This document shows positions 1 to 5,218 of a stretch of 6,708 nt of DNA, in pieces. A model generated the notes under the pieces. The model saw only the letters and a list, made by a program, of their open reading frames with translations. It was not told the origin of the DNA and did no database searches. The number at the start of each line of letters is the position of its first letter. Position 1 is the first letter of the stretch. The stretch covers positions 1-6,708 of the forward strand of contig CAJPSJ010000114.1 in assembly GCA_905373295.1 (NCBI GenBank). The letters run 5' to 3'. The position numbers were made by a program, and so were the translations under genes. This DNA comes from an uncultured Campylobacter sp. (GTDB lineage Bacteria; Campylobacterota; Campylobacteria; Campylobacterales; Campylobacteraceae).

Positions 1-1
1 G

Positions 2-283
2 ATTTTTTCGGATCATTTCAGAAGCAAGCCTTTGGATTTCGGCGGCGGCAGGGCGGGGCAAATCGAAATAGAGCCTTGGATATTATCGGGCTGTCCTGCT
101 CCCATCGATCTTGCGGCGGCAAAAGACGCTTTAAATCGTGAGCGGATCGAGTATCGCGAGCGCGCAACGGATGAGGGTTTGAAGCTAGACTTAAGCAGCG
201 GCGTTACGCTTGCGTTTGAAAGCTTGAGCGGGTTGGGCGAGCCCCGCGGCTACGAGCTTGCCGCATTTTGGATAAAATTTTAA
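2..283 (+). CDS. 3' end of an unrecognised protein gene (5' truncated by window edge)
   Basis: An open frame runs from the first bases of the window to a TAA at 281-283, giving at least 93 residues. An internal TTG at 32 could be read as a start, but no Shine-Dalgarno sequence precedes it and the frame is open upstream, so I read this as the C-terminal part of a longer protein. The visible part is soluble, with a Gly-rich stretch near the left edge, a charged middle (KDALNRERIEYRERATDEG) and an aromatic C-terminus (ELAAFWIKF). There is no signal peptide, membrane segment or recognisable catalytic motif. I do not recognise the family. GC-rich coding composition and the length of the open frame support a real gene. 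The following 500 bp contain no gene in the same direction, so this looks like the last gene of its unit. Confidence 0.55.
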   Translation: MFSDHFRSKPLDFGGGRAGQIEIEPWILSGCPAPIDLAAAKDALNRERIEYRERATDEGLKLDLSSGVTLAFESLSGLGEPRGYELAAFWIKF

Positions 284-576
284 CCGGAAAAGCTTGGGCA
301 AGATCTAGATAGGTAATAAAGCAAAATTTAGCGAGTAAAAAATAAGCGGCTGCTTGGATAAAATTTGACCGAAAATAGCAAAATTGTGCGCATGAAATTT
401 AAAGAGTAAGGATTTAGGCGAAATTTTAACGCAAAGCCCGCGATTACCCATAAATCGGCATTATGAGCACTTGTGCATCTATGTCGCAAGCCTTGTTTAT
501 TCGCGCTGTATGTTTTGCTCATCTATCTCACAAGCGTCTTACTGGGTTCATTCTGCGCTAGCTCGAGATATTTTTT

Positions 577-593
577 AAAATTTCAAAGCAGGA
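577..593 (+). repeat. 17-bp direct repeat, left copy
   Basis: AAAATTTCAAAGCAGGA is present here and again, identically, at 1897-1913. The two copies lie in the intergenic regions on either side of the DUF417 gene, 1320 bp apart and in the same orientation. Both are preceded by a T-rich then A-rich run, while the sequences to the right differ. I saw no other copy in the window. Confidence 0.7.
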
Positions 594-724
594 TTTGATC
601 AAAATTTAATAAAACTCGCCAAAGGCAATCGATCCGGAGGCTAAAAGATCTGCAAATAGATCCAAAATTATACGCACTTGATAAAATTTTTTACAATACT
701 ATTAATATTATTTTATAAAAACTA

Positions 725-752
725 TTGACTTATTTAACCCTCTTTTGATAAA
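725..752 (+). promoter_or_regulatory. probable sigma-70 promoter of the DUF417 gene
   Basis: TTGACT at 725-730 is a good -35 match. GATAAA at 747-752 (16-bp spacing) is a plausible -10, giving a leader of about 27 nt before the ATG at 787. An alternative -10 is TATAAA at 714-719. The AT-rich upstream tract is typical of Campylobacter promoters, which often lack a -35. ACTATT/ACTATC words recur at 698, 721 and 752 and could be an operator, but that is inference. The chosen -10 lies in the short inverted repeat GATA-AAC-TATC (747-757). Confidence 0.5.
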
Positions 753-773
753 CTATCGCATCAATTTTACCGC

Positions 774-780
774 AAAGGAA
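774..780 (+). promoter_or_regulatory. ribosome binding site that fixes the DUF417 start
   Basis: AAAGGAA lies 6 nt before the ATG at 787. The in-frame TTG at 745 would add 14 residues but overlaps the predicted promoter and has no such site, so 787 is chosen as the start. Confidence 0.8.
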
Positions 781-786
781 ACACAG

Positions 787-1425
787 ATGGATCAAAATTC
801 CCTCCTATATAAGGTGCTTAATTGCCTGTCCAATTCGCAAAGCATATTTGTAAATTGCATAAGGTTTGCAATTTTCGTCGTCATGATCTGGATAGGCGGC
901 CTAAAAGTCGTGCAGTATGAGGCGGACGGCATCGTGCCCTTTGTCACGAACAGCCCGTTTTTCAGCTATCTGATGAAAAATAAAGACGTGGTCGATAACG
1001 GCAAGGGCAAAATGGTCGCGGAGTATAATCTGCACAAAAACCCCGAAGGCTTAGTCGTGCCGGATAATATCAAATGGCATAAATCAAACGGCACCTACAC
1101 GGCTTCTTACATTATCGGCGCGACGATTTGCTCGATCGGCATCTTGATGCTGCTTGGCATATGGTTCCCAAAAATTGGCGTCGTAGGCGGACTTTTGACC
1201 TTCGGTATGGCTATCGTTACGCTATCGTTTTTGATAACGACGCCCGAAACCTGGGTGCCGAATTTGGGCAATCCCGCCCTCGGCATAACAGAGAGCCCGA
1301 ACCACGGCTTCCCGTATCTCTCGGGCGCGGGCAGGCTGGTGATAAAAGATCTGATAATGATGTGCGGCGGTTTGATAGCGGCTGCGGATGCGGCTAAAAG
1401 GTGGCTGCAAAGTCTTTCGAAGTAA
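787..1425 (+). CDS. DUF417 family inner-membrane protein, RclC/YkgB type
   Basis: A 212-residue multipass membrane protein of the DUF417 family, whose studied member is E. coli RclC, part of the reactive-chlorine resistance operon; its biochemical role is not settled. Family hallmarks are visible: an N-terminal hydrophobic helix ending in WIGGLK (about 22-40) followed by YEADGIVPF and NSPFFSYL, then VTLSFLITTPETWVP (144-158) and HGFPYLSGAGRLVIKD (173-188). Hydrophobic segments lie near 22-40, 104-125, 129-150 and 186-200. Compared with my recollection of E. coli RclC (about 197 aa), there are roughly ten extra residues between WVPNLG and HGFPYL (NPALGITESPN). The start at 787 is set by the AAAGGAA site; a TTG at 745 is less likely. 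It stands alone, with its own promoter and noncoding DNA on both sides, and no rclA, rclB or rclR neighbour is visible. A role in oxidant stress is inference from homology. Confidence 0.93.
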   Translation: MDQNSLLYKVLNCLSNSQSIFVNCIRFAIFVVMIWIGGLKVVQYEADGIVPFVTNSPFFSYLMKNKDVVDNGKGKMVAEYNLHKNPEGLVVPDNIKWHKSNGTYTASYIIGATICSIGILMLLGIWFPKIGVVGGLLTFGMAIVTLSFLITTPETWVPNLGNPALGITESPNHGFPYLSGAGRLVIKDLIMMCGGLIAAADAAKRWLQSLSK

Positions 1426-1446
1426 ATTATAAAGCTAAAATTATAC

Positions 1447-1484
1447 CTCGCGGCGGGCGCAGGGCTAAATTTTACCGCCGCGAG
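1447..1484 (+). terminator. GC-rich hairpin after the DUF417 gene, possible terminator
   Basis: A perfect 10-bp stem, CTCGCGGCGG (1447-1456) with CCGCCGCGAG (1475-1484), encloses an 18-nt loop, 21 nt after the stop codon. A second, weaker stem AGCG/CGCT (1483-1500) overlaps its right arm. There is no immediate T-run; the nearest is TTTTGTTT at about 1508. Position and stem strength favour a terminator, while the missing U-tract weakens the call. Confidence 0.5.
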
Positions 1485-1784
1485 CGCTAAATTTAACGCT
1501 CCGGCAGTTTTGTTTATAAGCTAAAATACGCAGCATTAAATTTCGCCGTTGCGCTTCGCAATGCGCTAATCTGCGGTCTAATTTTCTTTGAAGCAAAAGA
1601 GCTTAATTGTGGCCGCCTCTCTAAATTCTCCGATTTGCTCCTCGCGGCGTCTTAATTGAGCGCGATGTAGCCCGTGCTTTTATGCGACAATGTAAAATTT
1701 TGTAATAAATATAGATTTAAAAGCCGTGCTCGCATAAATTTTGCAGTCAAATTCGATGCCGACGGATGCGCTGAAATCTGCACC

Positions 1785-1890
1785 GATAGGCGCGGATAGG
1801 CGCAGGTGGGAGTTCTGCATTTTGGAAATTAAATGCCCTCTCGGTCAAAGCCGGTCGAGCTGTTTTTGAGAGTCACATATCGATAGGCGC
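1785..1890 (+). repeat. GATAGGCGC, three copies
   Basis: GATAGGCGC occurs at 1785-1793, 1795-1803 (10-bp spacing) and 1882-1890, all in the same orientation in noncoding DNA. The first and third copies are preceded by C, the middle one by G. Function unknown. Confidence 0.55.
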
Positions 1891-1896
1891 TTGTAA

Positions 1897-1913
1897 AAAA
1901 TTTCAAAGCAGGA
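1897..1913 (+). repeat. 17-bp direct repeat, right copy
   Basis: Identical to 577-593 (AAAATTTCAAAGCAGGA). In this copy the end of the repeat runs into AGGAGG (1910-1915), a consensus ribosome binding sequence, 6 nt before an ATG at 1922. Confidence 0.7.
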
Positions 1914-2004
1914 GGCAATGCATGATTGGGTATTGCTCTGCACAGATATTGAAGGGCACGATCAAAGCGGCGAATTTAGAGAGCTAATTCTATTTTTTAT
2001 TATA

Positions 2005-2033
2005 AAATTTAGCCCAAATTTAGGGCTAAATTT
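2005..2033 (-). terminator. perfect 11-bp hairpin at the 3' end of the proS operon
   Basis: AAATTTAGCCC (2005-2015) and GGGCTAAATTT (2023-2033) pair perfectly around a 7-nt loop, 10 nt past the proS stop. On the minus strand the stem is followed by TATAATAAAAAATA, not a clean U-tract, so intrinsic termination is likely but not textbook. The structure may serve both converging units. AAATTT occurs three times in it, at 2005, 2016 and 2028. Confidence 0.55.
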
Positions 2034-2043
2034 CATGCGCTTA

Positions 2044-3762
2044 CTAATTTTTCTCGGCTATTTTTTTCTCGATAAGTTTTAAAATTTCATCAGCGCTTAT
2101 GCTTTCACGCTTTAGGCCTGCGCGAGTGATAAACTCGACGCTTCCCTCCGTTAGGGCTTTGCCCGCGAGTACGGCATACGGAAAGCCCATCAGCTCGAAG
2201 TCGTTCATCTTCACGCCGAAGCGCTCCGCGCGATCGTCCAGTAGCACACGGATGCCGCGCTCGCGGCACTGCTCGTACAGTTTCTCGGCAAATTCTACCG
2301 CAGCCGCGTCTTTGTGGTTTGAAATGATGATCTCAAGTTCGAAAGGCGCCAGTTCGCGCGGCCAGATGCAGCCTCGCTCATCGTGGCTGCTTTCGATCGC
2401 CACGGCGATAAGGCGGCTTGCACCGATACCGTAGCAGCCCATAAAAAACGGCTGCGCCTTACCGTTTGCGTCCAAAAATCGCGCTCCCATCGGCTCAGAA
2501 TAGCGCGTGCCGAGCTGAAAGATATGACCCACCTCGATGCCTTTTGTGATGCCAAGCTCGCCGCCGCAGCATGGGCACGCATCGCCTGCGCCCACGGCCG
2601 CGAGATCCACAAAGCGCGATTCGTTAAAATTTATCACGCTTGCACCAACGTAGTGGTAATCCGGCTCGTTCGCGCCCGCGATCATATTGCGCGCTCCTTT
2701 TAGCTCGGCGTCGATATAAAATTTCGCCCCCTCGCCGAGCCCGAAAGGTCCGCAAAAGCCCACCGTAAAGCCTGCCCTCGCGATCTCCTCCTCGCTAGCA
2801 TCGATTAACTCAAGCGCGCCGCAGGCATTTTGCGCCTTGGTCTCTTGCAGCTCGTCGCAGCCGCGGATAAAAAACGCTACGATCTCGCTGCGATCCTCGT
2901 ATAGCGCTTTTTTGATCACCGCTTTGATGGTGTAGAATTTATCCACTTTGAAAAATTCCGCCACCGCATCGATCGTTTTCATCGCAGGGGTTTTAAATTT
3001 CATCATGCCATCGGTTTCGGGCGCGGCGACGTTTGTGGTTTTGGGCGCGCGGCGCGCAGCCTCGATATTTGCGGCATACTCGCAGCGCTTGCACACGACG
3101 ATATCGTCCTCGCCGTTATCCGCTAACACCATAAACTCCTTACTGCCGCTGCCGCCGATCGCGCCGCTGTCTGCATCGACCGCGCGAAAATTTAACCCCA
3201 GTCGCGTAAAGATCCGCGAATACGCCTGTCTCATCACCTCAAACTCGCGCTTCATATCCGCAGCGTCTGCGTGAAAGCTATAGGCGTCCTTCATCGTAAA
3301 CTCGCGTCCGCGCAGAAGGCCGAAGCGAGGGCGCGCCTCGTCGCGGAATTTCGTATTGATCTGATAGATATTTAGCGGCAGCTGCTTGTAGCTCGTGATC
3401 TTATCCGCGATCATCAAAACCGCCGCCTCCTCGTTGGTTGGGCTTAGCACGAAGTCGTTATCCTTGCGGTCTTTGAAGCGCAGCAGCTCCTTGCCGTATT
3501 TGGCGTAGCGACCGCTTTTTTTCCACGCATCCGCGGACGTCACGACGCTAAAAGAGACCTCCTGCGCGCCCGTAGTGTCCATCTCCTGCCTGATGACGGC
3601 GCAGATCCGCTCTAGCACTATCTTTCCTAGCGGTAAAAAATTATAAAGCCCGCTGCCCAGCTGCTCGATAAATCCCGCGCGGATCAAAAGCGCGTGGCTA
3701 GGTAGTACCGCGTCTCTGGGGGCCTCTTTTAGGCTCGGAGCGAAAAGCTTGCTAAATTTCAT
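2044..3762 (-). CDS. proS: prolyl-tRNA synthetase
   Basis: A 572-residue bacterial-type class II prolyl-tRNA synthetase, full length for the family. It charges tRNA-Pro with proline in the cytoplasm. Visible parts are: motif 1 region (about 27-68, GFIEQLGSGLYNFLPLG); the TNEE proline-binding loop (109-112); motif 2 with FRDE (139-142) and RPRFGLLRGREF (144-155); a long insertion/editing domain (about 220-410); GHIFQLGTRYS (412-422); motif 3 GIGASR with Arg450; and a C-terminal anticodon-binding domain (about 470-572). The editing domain holds two Cys clusters, CKRC (224-227) and CPCC (396-399), which could form a metal site as in many bacterial relatives. The ATG at 3762-3760 lies inside hemA, giving an 11-nt overlap. 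An AAGGA sequence precedes it by about 8 nt. The stop is a tandem TAG TAA. It is the last gene of the operon. Confidence 0.98.
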   Translation of the reverse strand: MKFSKLFAPSLKEAPRDAVLPSHALLIRAGFIEQLGSGLYNFLPLGKIVLERICAVIRQEMDTTGAQEVSFSVVTSADAWKKSGRYAKYGKELLRFKDRKDNDFVLSPTNEEAAVLMIADKITSYKQLPLNIYQINTKFRDEARPRFGLLRGREFTMKDAYSFHADAADMKREFEVMRQAYSRIFTRLGLNFRAVDADSGAIGGSGSKEFMVLADNGEDDIVVCKRCEYAANIEAARRAPKTTNVAAPETDGMMKFKTPAMKTIDAVAEFFKVDKFYTIKAVIKKALYEDRSEIVAFFIRGCDELQETKAQNACGALELIDASEEEIARAGFTVGFCGPFGLGEGAKFYIDAELKGARNMIAGANEPDYHYVGASVINFNESRFVDLAAVGAGDACPCCGGELGITKGIEVGHIFQLGTRYSEPMGARFLDANGKAQPFFMGCYGIGASRLIAVAIESSHDERGCIWPRELAPFELEIIISNHKDAAAVEFAEKLYEQCRERGIRVLLDDRAERFGVKMNDFELMGFPYAVLAGKALTEGSVEFITRAGLKRESISADEILKLIEKKIAEKN

Positions 3763-5218
3763 TTTGTCTGTCCTTTTTCTCGTTTTCTTGATTTAAAAAT
3801 TTTTCGTAGTTTTTTTGCAGTTCAAAAATTTCGACCAGCGCGTTTACTGTGCCGCCCTCATCATCCGCGTCGCCAAGGTTTTTCAAATTTACCGTCGGAG
3901 CGTGCAGAAATGCTTTAAAAACCTGATGGATCAGCTTGCGCGCCTCCTCCGCATCGCTGTGCTTTAGATAGCCCTTTTTAAGCGCCTTGGCTAGCTCCAG
4001 CTCGGCTACTTGTTTCGCGCTTTGGCGCAAAGCCTTGATGATAGGCGTGGATGCCGCCGCTCTGAGCCATTTGAAAAACTCGTTCGTGCATTTTGCCACG
4101 ATCGAATAGGCGATCTGCGCCTGCTCCTCGCGAAGTAGCAAATTTTTCTTTACGATCTCTTCCAGATCATCGACGCTATAAACCTCGACGTCCTCGCTCT
4201 GACTAAGCTCCACGTCGCGCGGCACGGCTATATCGAAAAAATATCGCTTAAAGCTTTTGGGCTCAAGCAAGCTATCGGTAATGATTGGCTCTTGCGAGCC
4301 TGTAGCGCTGAAAAACAGGCTATTTACGTTTAGATATTTTTTGAGATTATCAAGGCTATCGATTTTAATACGGGATTGTACCTGCGCGGAGGAATTTGCG
4401 CAGGCGGTGGAATTTTTATCGTCCTTGGGATTTTCGCCCGCGAAATTCGCGACATTTCCGGAATTTAAGCCGTCTGAATTTTTTCCTGTGCTGGGATTCT
4501 CATCCGCGCAATTTTTCGCATCCAAGGAATTCTCGCCAAGTAGCGAGGCGGCTAGCCTCTGCGCACCGGCTAAATTTCGGTTCAAGATCGTGATATTCGC
4601 GCCGTTTGCTAGCAGGTGTTTGCACGCTAGCTCGCTCATCTCTCCCGCGCCCACTACCACGGCGTCCGCGCCCTGCAAGGAGCCCAGTCTATCCTTTGCC
4701 ATCGCCACGGCGACGCTTGAGACCGAGATCGGATTTTTTGAAATTTCGGTTTGGTTGCGGATGCGCGCCGCGCACTTTAGCGCTTCATCTATCGCTCTTG
4801 CGATCTGCGCGCCGGCGCGAGCGTTTTGCATCGCGAATTTATAGGCGTCTTTGAGCTGGCCTACGATCTGAGTTTCGCCCACTACGAGGCTATCAAGAGA
4901 GGCTGCGACGGCGAAAAGGTGGTGTATCGCGCCGTAATCTTCGTAAATATCGGCACGCTCGGCTAGCTCGTCGTAGCTTACGCCGCTTACGCGCGAAAGT
5001 GCCAAAAGCACGAACTTTTGCGCTTCATCAAAGTCGCTTACGACGGTAAAAATTTCTACTCGGTTGCAGGTGCTAAGCACCAAACACTCCTCTATCGCGG
5101 AGTTTGAAGCCAAAAGGCGCAAAATTTCTTTCTTGCGCACATCGTTTGAAAACGAAAGTTTCTCGCGAACCGTGATATCCGTGTTTTTGTGGGTGAAGCT
5201 CACGCTCATATACGCCAT
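3752..5218 (-). CDS. hemA: glutamyl-tRNA reductase with an in-frame repeat insertion
   Basis: Glutamyl-tRNA reductase reduces Glu-tRNA(Glu) with NADPH to glutamate-1-semialdehyde, the first committed step of C5-pathway haem synthesis. The catalytic motif STCNRVEIF (49-57) contains the nucleophile Cys51. His99-His100 and LDSLVVGETQIVGQLKDAY (108-126) are family signatures. The NADPH fold starts at VVVGAGEMSELA (187-198), and the C-terminal dimerisation helices include RKLIHQVFKAFLHAPTVNLK (427-446). The ATG at 5218 is chosen: GGGAG lies 5 nt upstream, it overlaps the preceding stop as TGATG, and MAYMSVSFTHKNTD aligns with C. jejuni HemA as I recall it. An ATG at 5209 is the alternative. At 488 residues it is about 55 longer than C. 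jejuni HemA. The excess is a hydrophilic Asn/Asp/Lys-rich insertion at about 228-282, between NRNLAGAQRLAASLL and the helix DNLKKYL of the NADPH domain. The frame is intact and the catalytic residues are present, so I expect it to be active. Confidence 0.97.
   Translation of the reverse strand: MAYMSVSFTHKNTDITVREKLSFSNDVRKKEILRLLASNSAIEECLVLSTCNRVEIFTVVSDFDEAQKFVLLALSRVSGVSYDELAERADIYEDYGAIHHLFAVAASLDSLVVGETQIVGQLKDAYKFAMQNARAGAQIARAIDEALKCAARIRNQTEISKNPISVSSVAVAMAKDRLGSLQGADAVVVGAGEMSELACKHLLANGANITILNRNLAGAQRLAASLLGENSLDAKNCADENPSTGKNSDGLNSGNVANFAGENPKDDKNSTACANSSAQVQSRIKIDSLDNLKKYLNVNSLFFSATGSQEPIITDSLLEPKSFKRYFFDIAVPRDVELSQSEDVEVYSVDDLEEIVKKNLLLREEQAQIAYSIVAKCTNEFFKWLRAAASTPIIKALRQSAKQVAELELAKALKKGYLKHSDAEEARKLIHQVFKAFLHAPTVNLKNLGDADDEGGTVNALVEIFELQKNYEKFLNQENEKKDRQNEI
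4373..4537 (-). repeat. in-frame insertion in hemA with two 66-bp tandem units
   Basis: HemA residues 228-282 are absent from shorter relatives. Inside are two diverged 22-codon units: residues 230-251 (bases 4531-4466) and 252-273 (bases 4465-4400). Unit 1 reads NSLDAKNCADENPSTGKNS and unit 2 NSGNVANFAGENPKDDKNS; N, S, N, A, E-N-P and K-N-S recur at identical positions. At the DNA level GGATT, CCGCG and GGAATT recur at a 66-bp offset. GGAATT stands at 4391, 4409, 4460 and 4526, and the outermost pair is 135 bp (45 codons) apart. A CCTGCGC/GCGCAGG inverted repeat (4381-4404) lies near one end. Confidence 0.75.

Larger units (their letters stand above)
284..786. other. 500-bp intergenic stretch without a convincing gene
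   Basis: AT-richer than its surroundings and broken by stops in all frames. A 64-codon minus-strand frame at 328-522 lacks a ribosome binding site and family resemblance, so I do not call it. It contains a near-copy of the 3' end of the preceding gene (354-375 resembles 268-290), one copy of a 17-bp repeat (577-593), and a very AT-rich tract (676-730) leading into the promoter of the DUF417 gene. I see no tRNA, rRNA or CRISPR array. Confidence 0.6.
1426..2043. other. 620-bp intergenic stretch between convergent units
   Basis: No frame here looks like a real gene. It holds a strong GC-rich hairpin just after the DUF417 stop (1447-1484), a small TTGCG/CGCAA hairpin (1549-1561), three copies of GATAGGCGC (1785, 1795, 1882), the right copy of the 17-bp repeat (1897-1913), a 21-codon frame at 1922-1987 with an AGGAGG upstream, and the AAATTT hairpin after proS (2005-2033). 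Such a long gap is unusual for the gene-dense Campylobacter genomes. A decayed gene or an untranslated RNA is possible, but I cannot show either. Confidence 0.6.

Noticed and set aside
396..404. CRISPR array or tRNA in the gaps
   Set aside because: No regularly spaced repeats with unique spacers and no cloverleaf or T-loop consensus found on either strand.
328..522. 64-codon minus-strand frame in the left gap
   Set aside because: No ribosome binding site before the ATG, no family resemblance, and composition typical of AT-rich noncoding DNA.
1128..1397. 89-codon plus-strand frame inside the DUF417 gene
   Set aside because: Out of frame with a strongly supported family member and no independent start signals.
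1549..1561. TTGCG-CTT-CGCAA hairpin as an ncRNA or terminator
   Set aside because: Five base pairs plus a wobble extension, no T-run and no promoter nearby.
4257..4844. 195-codon plus-strand frame opposite hemA
   Set aside because: Lies wholly antisense to a well-supported hemA with conserved motifs; the Ser/Ala-rich translation is typical of a shadow frame.
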